In this document: piece by piece, positions 48,331 to 59,420 of the stretch
Layout: each line of letters opens with the position of its first letter
How positions within the stretch are numbered: position 1 is the first letter of the stretch
Origin: Polytrichum commune
Lineage: Eukaryota > Streptophyta > Polytrichopsida > Polytrichales > Polytrichaceae
Assembly (NCBI GenBank): GCA_950295325.1
Contig: OX485808.1
Coordinates: 36,293,180-36,357,179, forward strand
Reading direction: 5' to 3'
DNA length: 64,000 nucleotides
Notes under the pieces: model-generated
What the model was told of the DNA's origin: nothing
The model's input: only the letters and a program-made list of their open reading frames with translations
The model's database searches: none
Program-made: the position numbers and the translations under genes

Positions 48331-49276
48331 TAAGTATCTTTTCCTAGCTTCTGAACTAAGCCTTCAGGGCATTGGCAGATGAGGTCTATAATGCCTCTAC
48401 TCAAAACTCTACCATCCAACCTACCTCTTACAAAAGAAGGAATAATTTTGTTGGTGTGTTAATAAACACACAACCTAACTAGGAGAGAGAGAGTAGAGGA
48501 GGTTCTCAAGCCTTTCTTTTAGACCATTGAGAATACATGCTAAAGGATTTTTTCCTAACTACATTGAAGCAGGGCTTCGCCCAAAAACTAGAGAAAGAGA
48601 GAGAGCTACAAGGTGGAAGGAGGGGTTTTTAAACCCTCTCACAAAAGGGTTGGACCCCTCCTCCACGGGATCCATTTTTCAAACCCTTTCCCAAAATTTT
48701 GGCTCGGGGGTTTTCCCGGTTGAGGTTGCCACCCTCTCGCCGAGGTGGCTCCGACAAAAAACCTTTAGAAATCTTTCTAATTTTTCCGCCATCGAGTTGG
48801 CAAGGGGGCAAGTGGGCAAGTATCCCCCTTGCTCTCTTTCTTTTTTGTCTTCAAAATTCTTCACGCCGATTTTATCTTCTTACGTAAAACACCTCCAATA
48901 GCCTTGTGTGCCTCACACTAACTAATAAACTAACACTTGCTTAGCTAGCATCTACTAACAATTGCTTAATAGCTAGCATCTACTAATATTTGCTTAGCTA
49001 GTTGTTTTTACTAGCTAGCACATTTTTTCTACTTTGCTATCTTCTACCACTACTTAGTTTCATTTTGACCTTCCTTCTTCTAGGCTAAATGCTAAATGAA
49101 CTAATTTTTCCTAAATTCCCTATCAATTCTAACTTTTAATGCTAACATTCTAACTAAAAGTGATCCCGCAGAGTGGTGGACCACTCAAAGGGTTCACAAT
49201 CAACACATGTAATTGGTTGGACTTGGAAACACTAGAATTTTGACCGAAATAATCTCCCCGGACACTGATTTGTATG
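48331..49276. other. No gene recognised
   Basis: Contains GCTAGCATCTACTAA-type short repeats (48,945-49,020) and, at about 49,205-49,270, a stretch shared with the inverted-repeat arm at 27.3 kb. Frames at 48,527-48,901 have no domain. Confidence 0.4.
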
Positions 49277-49515
49277 TACAGTCTAACCTCGATAATGTCA
49301 CACCATCCGTTTCACCAAAAAGAGTGATATAAACAAGGTGTGACATATTTGATAATGTCACATTTTGAAGATTTGTGCATAATGTGATATTATCAAAAAA
49401 ATAGGTAGAAAATCAAAATAAAATTACAATGTAAAAAAGAAAATAATAAATACGAGACTTCAATGTTTTTGAATGTAAAATCTAATTCAAAATTGTGAAT
49501 AACAACAAGAGTACA

Positions 49516-50028
49516 TCATAATGTGTCATTGAGATCAGATAAAGACCTCTCACTAGAGACAAAGAAGCTTCTAATGTCACATTGTTTTGTTGATGTGAAA
49601 TGTGCAACACCAATTCTAATGAGTTTGTCATGGATTTTTTCCATTCCTAACAACTCCAGAGTGTTGAAAATCTGAGAACCTTGGCTAGCCATAAAATTCA
49701 AAACATTTTTAGCATATTTTTGTGCATTGCTTAGCTTCACTACTTTAGACTCATCATCACTGCTATCAACAATCAATGGGTCTACTTCCATGGAATCAAG
49801 AACCTGTTCGCCATCTTGCACTAATTGCACAAGCTCCTCAGTAGAATATTCCACCTCAAAATCATCTTCACCTTCCATGTTTATGTACTCCAAAGGACAA
49901 AGCTTTTCTACAGGCTTGCCTTCGACATCCAAACCCAAATTCAATGCGGCGATGAGATTGCCCAATTCCAAAGTTGCTTCCTCCATTTTGGACTTCATAC
50001 GTTCATCAAAATTGTTGATATTTGCATT
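49516..50028 (-). pseudogene. Tigger-type transposase, C-terminal piece
   Basis: Reading leftward from the direct repeat at 50,029, the frame gives NANINNFDERMKSKMEEATL and then an acidic region (MEGEDDFEVEYSTEELVQL) and a helical tail. It is the continuation of the frame that stops at the other copy of the direct repeat (61,626). The acidic tail is usual in pogo-type transposases after the DDE domain. Separated from its catalytic part by 11.6 kb, it cannot be translated with it. Confidence 0.75.
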
Positions 50029-50029
50029 C
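50020..50029. repeat. 10-bp target duplication, left copy
   Basis: ATTTGCATTC is identical to 61,626-61,635. MULEs duplicate 9-11 bp. Because one base may belong to the terminal repeat, 9 or 10 bp are both possible. Confidence 0.85.
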
Positions 50030-50130
50030 GGGCATTGCTAGGGCATGAGCGTAGAGCGTAGAGCGTAGAGCGTAGATTTTCTGAATTTCGAGCGGAGAGA
50101 TTTTATTTTTAGTAATAAAATTTCCAAAAA
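50030..50130. repeat. MULE left terminal repeat with GAGCGTA heptamers
   Basis: The heptamer GAGCGTA occurs four times in tandem from about 50,046. The right end has a single full copy plus the variants GTGAGCG. Such subterminal repeats could be transposase contact points; this is inference. Confidence 0.7.
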
Positions 50131-50565
50131 TAAAATTTATTATTATTATAAATAGTATATTCCTCAAAATATTCGATTTTTTTAATCCTTATGGCCGTGG
50201 AATTTAGTACCCATAACCGTGCAAAATGGATTTGACATATGGAAAAAATTTATATGTGACCGAGTTTTGGAGGAAATAGATGACTTCATTGAAGAGAACT
50301 ACAAGGACACATGTTCACGGAAGAGCACAAGTGAAGGACAAGTACAAGTGATTCATAAATTTAACATAGCAAAAATAAAAATAAAAATAAAAATAAAAAT
50401 ATATATATATTTATTTATTTATTTATATTTATTTATATTTATATTTATTTATTTATATTTATATATACGTATTCATTAAATTGTGAAATTACATAGAGTG
50501 ACGTGTGTCATACACGTTTATGAAAAATAACATATATATGAGACTAATAAATAACTCTGATTACT
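50131..50565. other. MULE 3' flank of the transposase gene
   Basis: AT-rich with AAAAAT and TTTATA short tandem repeats (50,375-50,465). No gene. Confidence 0.5.
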
Positions 50566-53500
50566 CTAAACTGTAGCATGGGCTAAGATCCCCCTTTCAA
50601 GAAATTTTTTCACCTCCAAGAAACTGAGGGTAGGCGCATGCATGAAGAGGTCATGGTCGGCCTCTAGTTTGCAGACTTGTACGTAGAGATAGTAAAGATG
50701 CTTACAAGGTCGGAATGGACACCCGCGTCTACCCAACTTAGCCATTGTCTCTTTGAACGCCGGGCAATTGCAGTCTGGGTAGGCACTGATTGAGAGATGG
50801 TAAACTAACTCCGTGGGAGCTGGTTTAGATTGCAAAGTTACAACGCATCCAAAACCGGGTTGAGGTATCATTACTACCTTCAGAATACTTGCCTTCATTG
50901 CTATAGCGGAATCAATGTTCTGCATGTGCTTCGAACTGGCACAAGTGATTGAGCGGCGCATGTTCTTTGACTTTCGTGTTTTAGGATAAACGTCCGCATT
51001 ATCTGGCATTGGAACCTGTGACAGATCCGGTGGCGGTGCTGAACTGTTGAACGTGCGACTCACATGAACGCTTTGCTTTTGGGGAAGTTGAAATCCCGCA
51101 TTCTCCAACGCCTCAATCTCGGAACGTGTGAGATTGGTCCCTATCTTCACAGGCCAAACCGACGGGATGGGAGGTCGTTCCTCGTAATCCGAAAATGGCT
51201 CTATCCATCGTCGACGATACCCCTTCACACACCTCTCAATATCGTCAGCACAGAAAAAAAACTGCTCCACCACCTTCTGGTTACCTTTTTGAGGGTGGGT
51301 CCAAAGGCCAGTGTATGTGGGAGCTGGTGTGCTCTTCCCGTTTTGGACGATACGGGATGTACATTTTTTTCGAGTGACAACCATCTGCGCCCAACAAGCC
51401 TTCGCAGAAACCTTATTAAGTCGGGCAATGTGCCATAGCTTCTCATTCACACGAGTCTCCTCCATGGCCGTCACCCGTCCAATATCTATGCCAGTTGAGG
51501 CAGGGGGCTGTGCTGGGCGTTCCACTTCCACTTGAACTTCCTCCTGGATGGTACTCAAATTTTGAGCACGAGCACGTGTCACCCTCCGACCCACTCGAGG
51601 ACGTGAAAAATTAACAGTGTCTGGCCTATGAGTTTCTTCTTCGGCGCCAAGGGGAAGATCCGGCTTTCGTTTCCTCGACCCAAAAACCTCAGCTCCTTCG
51701 AGGTGTGCGTCTCGAGTACAAAAATCTTCGGCTCCGGGCATGTTCAAGACGGCTGCGTTCAGGGTAGTCGGATCCCCGGTTCGGTGAGCTGTGCGTTGGG
51801 CTGTCCGAAGTCGAAGTTCTTCTCTCGAGGGTCCAGAGCCTCCCGCTCCACCTTTGAGGTATTGATAGTACCCCACCACTTGCAGGAATGCTCTAACGTA
51901 ATTGTCGACGGCTGCCACGTAGAGATCGCCACCCCTATTGCCGGACGCTTGCAACCATTTGTTGTGAACGGTCTCAGCAAGGTTGCAAGAGGGCATTTCA
52001 GCTAGTTCATCCGGAGAATATTTCTTCTCCTGTACGAAGGCAACTGGTTAGAAAATGTTCGGAAACTCAATTCAGCAAGGAGAAGTCGTGGTGGGCCATG
52101 CCTGCTGCAACGCATGGATCCCCTAAAAATAGATATATTTTTCAGAAGAAGTTGTTGAGACACTGAAATAAATCTCAATGATGAAAACATAAAATTTAAA
52201 AGCTAAAGATTTGATATTGTTTAGATACTACATTAGACGCAGAGATAAGAGTGCAAACTTAAAGAATTAAAAAAATTGAATGAAAAAGTGCATACTTACC
52301 AGTTCCATGAATCCACCCCACTGCCTATATCGGAAATGCCAAAACGCTAGCCAATGGTTCAAATGGTGGAGGCCAGCATCAGAGGTCGCACCCGAAGATG
52401 TCCACCAGGCTTTGATTGCCAAGTAACGTGTTTCAGCCTCTGCCACAGACCGTGCATCTTTGTACTGCATACATAATTTCTTGTGTTGATCTTGCAATTC
52501 GTGCACGATGTATTGTTTGGTGTGTTTTTCTAGGGATTGCGCCCAATGGAAATAACACGTTCGCTTGTAGCCTTCCATGGGTATCTTTGGGTCTCCGGAT
52601 CCGTAGATGATGCGCACAGCGTTCCAATTGGCTTGCGCACTATCAGCCATGAAACCTTTGAACTGGGGCTTGTGTATTCCATGCCTACCCATGACATGGT
52701 TAAGGTTCTTCCAGAAAACGAGTTGAGCATCTTTGTCCTCAGACTGGAAATCACAGCAAGCAATGGTGAGTACACGTTGGTAAGAGGAGTCGTACACGTG
52801 GCAGGCCATGGTGGTCCAGTTGGCAACTCGTTTGACGTGGTCAAACATCATCCAGGAGTGCTCTAAATCGCCACTAGGTTGCATTCGGCGGACAAGGTCA
52901 ACACCACTGCCAGGTCCCACCTCGGACATCTTGAATATGAAGACCTTGTCGGAGTCGTCACCTTGGCCTGGAAACATGTTTCGTTGCACGTAGGCCCAGT
53001 TGCTCAGCCCTCTGAGCTTAGTGATGCCATCAAGAACGCCATATCTGCGCAAATACTTAAAACTGTAGACACGGTTTTTTAAGTTAGGGGAATTGAGCTC
53101 CTTGTAGCATTGGAAGATAGGCTCTAGCTATTCTAGAGAAAATAAGGTGGGAGGGTCGTCTTCTTCACGGAGCAAGACGTTACCTAAAACATCCTTGCTA
53201 GTTTCCAAGACTATTTTGGAAATGGTAGCCTGCGGGTTGCGCTCAACATGTTGTTCGATAAAATCGTCGATTATCTTCCGCGTGCCCCTATAGCCTCCTA
53301 CCTTGACAGGATGCTTATGGTTGCCTACATGGACGCAAGCACGCTCTTGCGTATCATCTCCAAAAATGTAAAAGATTTTTGCATCACAAGAGGCTACACA
53401 AACAGGAGGTTCTTTACAGATCTTACAGACTAATGCTGAAGTTGGAGGTGGAGCGTCTGCAACAGGGAAGGCATCTTTGGAAGAACCTTCAAACTCGACC

Positions 53501-54123
53501 TCGTTCACTCCATATGCGCGTTCAGGCCGCTGCAGAAACCCACATTTGGGATTGTGGCATTGAAGATGACCTACACAGTTAGACGACCGGAATGACAACC
53601 CCAGCGTGTTACTGATGTTAGTAGTCATAGTCTTTGTCCATATATGGCCATCGTAACGTTTGTCCATACCTTCCATAGATTTAGCATTCTTATGGACTGC
53701 AGATGGAAGGGTGGGAGGAAGAATGAAGATTACATCCCCATTGAACGACGGTGGCAGGAAATCTACGCTCTCAGTACAGATGGAATCATAATTCAGTTTC
53801 TTAAGAATTGACTTGCTTCCAGGCATACTACCTAGGGAACGAAGGGAGGGAAGAATGTTTATCAGTTTTGTAGTTTGCGAAGGTATAAGGAAAGGAGTAG
53901 TCCTACGTGAATCTTGAGAAGAGGAGGGAGATGGACGCTTAGCACTAGACCGGATTGATGGATGGGAAGGCCTCCCCTCATCATCAGAAGAATCGGACAA
54001 ATCGATGCTAACGCGGAGACCTGGCTCGATCTTGACACGAGATAGTAAGGGGGCTTCAGTGCACAGTGTAGAGGAACTGCGAGGAGTGAAGAGGACTGTA
54101 GTAGCGTTCATGGACTCTGACAA
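50566..54123 (-). CDS. MULE transposase (zinc finger-DDE-SWIM), one premature stop
   Basis: Two exons: 54,123-52,300 and 52,029-50,566, joined in phase 0 (CTG|GTAAGT ... GTACAG|GAG), about 1,095 codons. A Ser/Pro-rich acidic N-terminus is followed by a Cys/His region (C.GHLQCHNPKCGF, CKICKEPPVC, H.GNHKH; ~190-270) of WRKY-GCM1/FLYWCH type. The MULE DDE-like core follows, with D in VYDSSYQRV (~445), D in GFMADSAQANWNAVR (~494) and CYFHWAQSLEKHTK (~523). Near the C-terminus a SWIM finger reads CNCPAF and CPFRPCKH (~1028-1052). These domains are typical of MURA/FAR1-type transposases that cut at MULE ends. Codon 332 is TAG (53,128-53,130), and the frame is open on both sides, so the copy is broken by one point change or needs readthrough. 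The start codon lies only about 50 bp from the tandem array. Confidence 0.8.
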
Positions 54124-54174
54124 GCCAAAGACGCGATACTTTCCGGGCTTGAGTTTCCAAACGCGAGCATTATT

Positions 54175-57100
54175 GTCTAACGCATTTGTGCGCCGATGAT
54201 GAGCTTTGGACTTTGAGGCAGGATAGGGTATATAGTTTGATTTTCGGCAGTTTGCTTTAGGAAAATGGGTGACCCCCGCGTTGGCGCAGGGGTTCTTTCT
54301 GCCTTGATGAATTTGTGCGCCGATGATGAGCTTTGGACTTTGAGGCAGGATAGGGTATATAGTTTGATTTTCTGCAGTTTGCTTTAGGAAATTGGGTGAC
54401 CCCTGTGTTGGTGCAGGGGTCCTTTCTGCCTTGATGAATTTGTGCGCCGATGATGAGCTTCTGGCTCTGCGGCAGGATAGGGTATATAGTTTGATTTTCG
54501 GCAGTTTGCTTTAGGAAATTGGGTGACCCCTGCATTGGCGCAGGGGTCCTTTCTACCTTGATGAATTTGTGCGCCGATGATAAGCTTCTGGCTCTGAGGC
54601 AGATTAGGGTATATAGTTTGATTTTTTGCAGTTTGCTTTAGGAAATTGGGTGACCCCTGCGTTGCCGCAGGGATCCTTTCTGCCTTGATGAATTTGTGCG
54701 CCGATGATGAGCTTCTGGCTCTGACGGAGGATAGGGTATATAGTTTGATTTTCTGCAGTTTGCTTTAGGAAATTGGGTGACCCCTGCGTTGGCGCAGGGG
54801 TCCTTTCTGCCTTGATGAATTTGTGCGCCGATGATAAGCTTGTGGTTCAGAGGCAGGTTAGGGTATATAGTTTGATTTTTTGCAGTTTGCTTTAGGAAAT
54901 TGGGTGACCCCTGCGTTGGCGCAGGGGTCCTTTCTGCCTTGATGAATTTGTGCGCCGATGATAAGCTTGTGGTTCAGAGGCAGGTTAGGGTATATAGTTT
55001 GATTTTTTGCAGTTTGCTTTAGGAAATTGGGTGACCCCCGCGTTGGCGCAGGGGTTCTTTCTGCCTTGATGAATTTGTGCGCCGATGATGAGCTTTGGAC
55101 TTTGAGGTAGGATAGGGTATATAGTTTGATTTTCTGCAGTTTGATATAGGAAATTGGGTGACCCCTGCGTTGCCGCAAGGGTCCTTTCTACCTTGATGAA
55201 TTTGTGCGCCGATGATGAGCTTCTGGCTCTGAGGCAGGATAGGATATATAGTTTGATTTTCGGCAGTTTGCTTTAGGAAATTGGGTGACCCCTGCATTGG
55301 CGCAGGGGTCCTTTCTACCTTGATGAATTTGTGTGCCGATGATGAGCTTCTGGGTCTGCGGCAGGATAGGGTATATAGTTTGATTTTCTGCAATTTGATT
55401 TAGGAAAATGGGTGACCCCTGCGTTGGCGCAGGGGTCCTTTCTACCTTGATGAATTTGTGCGCCGATGATGAGCTTCTGGCTCTGAGGCAGGATAGGGTA
55501 TATAGTTTGATTTTCGGCAGTTTGCTTTAGGAAAATGGGTGACCCCCGCGTTGGCGCAGGGGTTCTTTCTGCCTTGATGAATTTGTGCGCCGATGATGAG
55601 CTTTGGACTTTGAGGTAGGATAGGGTATATAGTTTGATTTTCTACAGTTTGATATAGGAAATTGGGTGACCCCTGCGTTGCCGCAAGGGTCCTTTCTACC
55701 TTGATGAATTTGTGCGCCGATGATGAGCTTCTGGCTCTGAGGCAGGATAGGGTATATAGTTTGATTTTCGGCAGTTTGCTTTAGGAAAATGGGTGACCCC
55801 CGCGTTGGCGCAGGGGTTCTTTCTGCCTTGATGAATTTGTGCGCCGATGATGAGCTTTGGACTTTGAGGCAGGATAGGGTATATAGTTTGATTTTCTGCA
55901 GTTTGATATAGGAAATTGGGTGACCCCTGCGTTGCCGCAGGGGTCCTTTCTGCCTTGATGAATTTGTGCGCCGATGATGAGCTTCTGGCTCTGAGGCAGG
56001 ATAGGGTATATAGTTTGATTTTTTGCAGTTTGCTTTAGGAAAATGGGTGACCCCTGCATTGCCGCAGGGGTTCTTTCTGCCTTGATGAATTTGTGCGCCG
56101 ATGATGAGCTTCTGGATCTGAGGCAGGATAGGATATATAGTTTGATTTTCGGCAGTTTGCTTTAGGAAATTGGGTGACCCCTGCATTGGCGCAGGGGTCC
56201 TTTCTACCTTGATGAATTTGTGTGCCGATGATGAGCTTCTGGGTCTGCGGTAGGATAGGGTATATAGTTTGATTTTTTGTAGTTTGCTTTAGGAAAATGG
56301 GTGACCCCTGCATTGCCGCAGGGGTTCTTTCTGCCTTGATGAATTTGTGCGCCGATGATGAGCTTCTGGATCTGAGGCAGGATAGGATATATAGTTTGAT
56401 TTTCGGCAGTTTGCTTTAGGAAATTGGGTGACCCCTGCATTGGCGCAGGGGTCCTTTCTACCTTGATGAATTTGTGTGCCGATGATGAGCTTCTGGGTCT
56501 GCGGCAGGATAGGGTATATAGTTTGATTTTCTGCAATTTGATTTAGGAAAATGGGTGACCCCTGCGTTGGCGCAGGGGTCCTTTCTACCTTGATGAATTT
56601 GTGCGCCGATGATGAGCTTCTGGCTCTGAGGCAGGATAGGGTATATAGTTTGATTTTCGGCAGTTTGCTTTAGGAAAATGGGTGACCCCCGCGTTGGCGC
56701 AGGGGTTCTTTCTGCCTTGATGAATTTGTGCGCCGATGATGAGCTTTGGACTTTGAGGCAGGATAGGGTATATAGTTTGATTTTCTGCAGTTTGATATAG
56801 GAAATTGGGTGACCCCTGCGTTGCCGCAGGGGTCCTTTCTGCCTTGATGAATTTGTGCGCCGATGATGAGCTTCTGGCTCTGAGGCAGGATAGGGTATAT
56901 AGTTTGATTTTTTGCAGTTTGCTTTAGGAAAATGGGTGACCCCTGCATTGCCGCAGGGGTTCTTTCTGCCTTGATGAATTTGTGCGCCGATGATGAGCTT
57001 CTGGATCTGAGGCAGGATAGGATATATAGTTTGATTTTCGGCAGTTTGCTTTAGGAAATTGGGGACCCCTGCATTGGCGCAGGGGTCCTTTCTACCTTGA

Positions 57101-57846
57101 TGAATTTGTGTGCCGATGATGAGCTTCTGGCTCTGCGGCAGGATAGGGTATATAGTTTGATTTTCTGCAATTTGATTTAGGAAAATGGGTGACCCCTGCG
57201 TTGGCGCAGGGGTCCTTTCTACCTTGATGAATTTGTGCGCCGATGATGAGCTTCTGGCTCTGAGGCAGGATAGGGTATATAGTTTGATTTTTGGCAGTTT
57301 GCTTTAGGAAAATGGGTTACCCCTGCGTTGGCGCAGGAGTCCTTTCTTCCTTGATGAATTTGTGCGCCGATGATGAGCTTCTGGCTCTGAGGCAGGATAG
57401 GGTATATAGTTTGATTTTCTGAAGTTTGCTTTAGGAAAATGGGTGACCCCTGCGTTGGCGCAGGGGTCCTTTCTGCCTTGATGAATTTGTGCGCCGATGA
57501 TGAGCTTGTGGTTCAGAGGGAGGTTAGGGTATATAGTTTGATTTTTTGCAGTTCGCTTTAGGAAATTGGGTTACCCCTGCGTTGGCGCAGGGGTCCTTTC
57601 TTCCTTGATGAATTTGTGGGCCGATGATGAGCTTCTGGTTCTGAGGCAGGATAGGGTATATAGTTTGATTTTAGGCAGTTTGCTTTAGGAAAATGGGTGA
57701 CCCCTGCGTTGGCGCAGGGGTCCTTTCTGCCTTGATGAATTTGTGCGCCGATGATGAGCTTGTGGTTGAGAGGCATGATAGGGTATATAGTTTGATTTTT
57801 TGCAGTTTGCTTTATGAAATTGAATGACCCCAGGGGTCCTTTCTGC
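54175..57846. repeat. 127-bp tandem array, ~29 units, each with a palindrome
   Basis: The phrase GATGAATTTGTGCGCCGATG recurs every 127 bp (for example near 54,308, 54,435, 54,562, up to 57,734), giving about 28 full units plus a diverged first one and a truncated last one. Each unit contains GACCCCTGC-N6-GCAGGGGTC, a 9-bp palindrome with a 6-base spacer, mostly GTTGGC, GTTGCC, ATTGGC or ATTGCC. In some units the arms are altered, as at 54,271-54,294 (GACCCCCGC...GCAGGGGTT). Each unit also has GGTATATAGTTTGATTTT, a possible TATA-like site. The array fills the space between the two divergent MULE genes, so it must contain or replace their promoters. Open frames on the minus strand here are by-products of the repeat. 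Confidence 0.9.
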
Positions 57847-58112
57847 TATAGGTTATATGAGTATTTTTTTGTCATGTGATGATGGCCTATTTATTCTAAT
57901 CCATATTCATTTTTTTTTTGTAGGTTTCTTCATAGAGAGTACATGGAGTCGAGTACAACAGTTACTTGTCCGAGATGCTTAGTGGTTTCAACATTGTCTT
58001 AGCTAGTCGTCGTTTAGTCATAGGTTTATTTGCTATAACTTAGCTAGTCGTCGTTTATAGTACTTCATATTTTTTTCCTAAGTGTATTGTGTTTCATTTA
58101 CCTACCTTCCAG
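57847..58112 (+). promoter_or_regulatory. Leader of the ParB-like gene with intron ends
   Basis: A T-run ending in TTTTTGTAG (about 57,911-57,924) and CCTACCTTCCAG immediately before the ATG at 58,113 look like intron acceptors. The 5' leader is therefore probably spliced, with its first exon possibly inside the array. The donor sites were not fixed. Confidence 0.4.
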
Positions 58113-59420
58113 ATGACATTATCCGATGTTCCCGTACCCGAGCAAGTCCCACCTCCCTCGATAGATTCCTTGGAGGAGGATTGTGGCATTCCCCCTCAAC
58201 ATTCTTCAATCCTAGATGTTGCCGACTTGGAGGAGGATGTCCCATCCTCCGATCAACATGCTGCCGATACCACACAAGAGGCCACCCAAGAAGCCGATAC
58301 CATACAAGAGGCCATCCAAGAAACGCCCGATTCAAGCGACAAACGCTCGTCAAATCCCTTACGTCCTCCTGGTGGTGTTGAACTTGGCATTGTTCACATG
58401 CCCCCTCATCTGCAGGACAAGGACCCCATGTGGAGCGCAAATGAGATGAGATTGCTGCAGAAGAGTGACTACAATACTGTCATCTCCAATCTTCGCACCA
58501 AACCCATTAAGAAGTCTCGATTCCTTATTCCTCTTTGCCGTCTCAAGACCTACCCGAAGGTGCGTCCAATTGTCGATTCCGACGTCGAGATGTTGGCGAA
58601 CGAGTTCATCAAAGGGTATCGAGAAGGAGATCGAGTTTTGTATGTGTCTCCTTTCGACATCACGGACAAGGACCTAGCGGTTCGAGAGGATGACGCCATC
58701 TGGTCTAACCCACTACGGAAGTCTGCTAATAATGAGTTCGAATAGTACTTGTCGTCTGATCCTTATCTCCATCAGTTTCGGAACAAATACTTTTATGTCT
58801 ACGAAGGTAATCACCGCGTGACGGCTTGGATGGGTTACATCTACAAATACCATTCCAATAATCCTGACTGGTACATTTCGGTTGACTGTATTGTTCTCGA
58901 CGCACGTGGGCAATGCTCAATGCTTCTCAACGCCATGAACGACATAAACTGGTAAGTATACTTGTAAATCCATTTCCATTAATTTCATATTCCATTTACC
59001 CATGGAAGCCTTGTTTTAATACTCATATCTTCATTCACAGGTCGACGGAACATGATCATGTTCAAGACAATACTATTGCCAAGTTGCAAAGAATTCGAAC
59101 CTTCGGCTCCTTCAAACTTTCTGATTTCAAAGGTCTTATTAGCAAAGAGGACATGGCTATTTGCGAGGCTTATAAACCCCGTCTACCGTCATGGTATCCA
59201 CTCACAATGGACATTTTTGTTAAATTCCTCCACGCGGTAAGTTTTCTAAAGTTATGTGCTTATCGTTTTCATATTATGAAGTGCATCATGCGTTTCTTGC
59301 ATCTTAATTATTGTCGTACAGAGACAATGCGCTGCTGCATCCGACGCTGCTTGCTCGAACTATTACGAGACTGTGCCCGAGAATGAGAGGACTGGGCCTG
59401 GAGTCTGGATGTCTACATGA
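58113..59420 (+). CDS. ParB/sulfiredoxin-fold-like accessory protein of the MULE
   Basis: Three exons, 58,113-58,951, 59,041-59,236 and 59,322-59,420, with GTAAGT donors and CAG acceptors; about 377 codons. Residues 1-85 are acidic and carry TQEA/IQEA repeats. The segment FLIPLCRLKTYPKVRP...VEMLANEFIKGY (~137-169) resembles the first block of ParB-type domains. KYFYVYEGNHRVTAWMGY (~225-242), followed by a strand-like WYISVDCIVLD, resembles the second block, where ParB/Srx proteins have G(E/N)(R/H)R. A ~50-residue insertion separates the two. Codon 211 is TAG (58,743-58,745), with the frame open on both sides. After the final TGA the frame stays open to 59,609, so the original protein may have been longer. 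ParB-type domains bind DNA or hydrolyse nucleotides; no function is proved here. No homologue in a MULE is known to me. Confidence 0.6.

Noticed and set aside
48527..48901. Possible small gene of 124 codons
   Set aside because: Both strands are open in overlapping frames with no domain, and the sequence lies in a repeat-rich stretch.
50341..50470. Satellite or centromere-like AT array
   Set aside because: It is simple AAAAAT/TTTATA slippage sequence inside the MULE, with no longer unit.
54257..57776. Many minus-strand open frames with repeated GRKDPC and NQTIYP motifs
   Set aside because: They arise from the 127-bp non-coding tandem units. Three units make 381 bp, a multiple of three, but stops occur in different units and there is no splice or start context.
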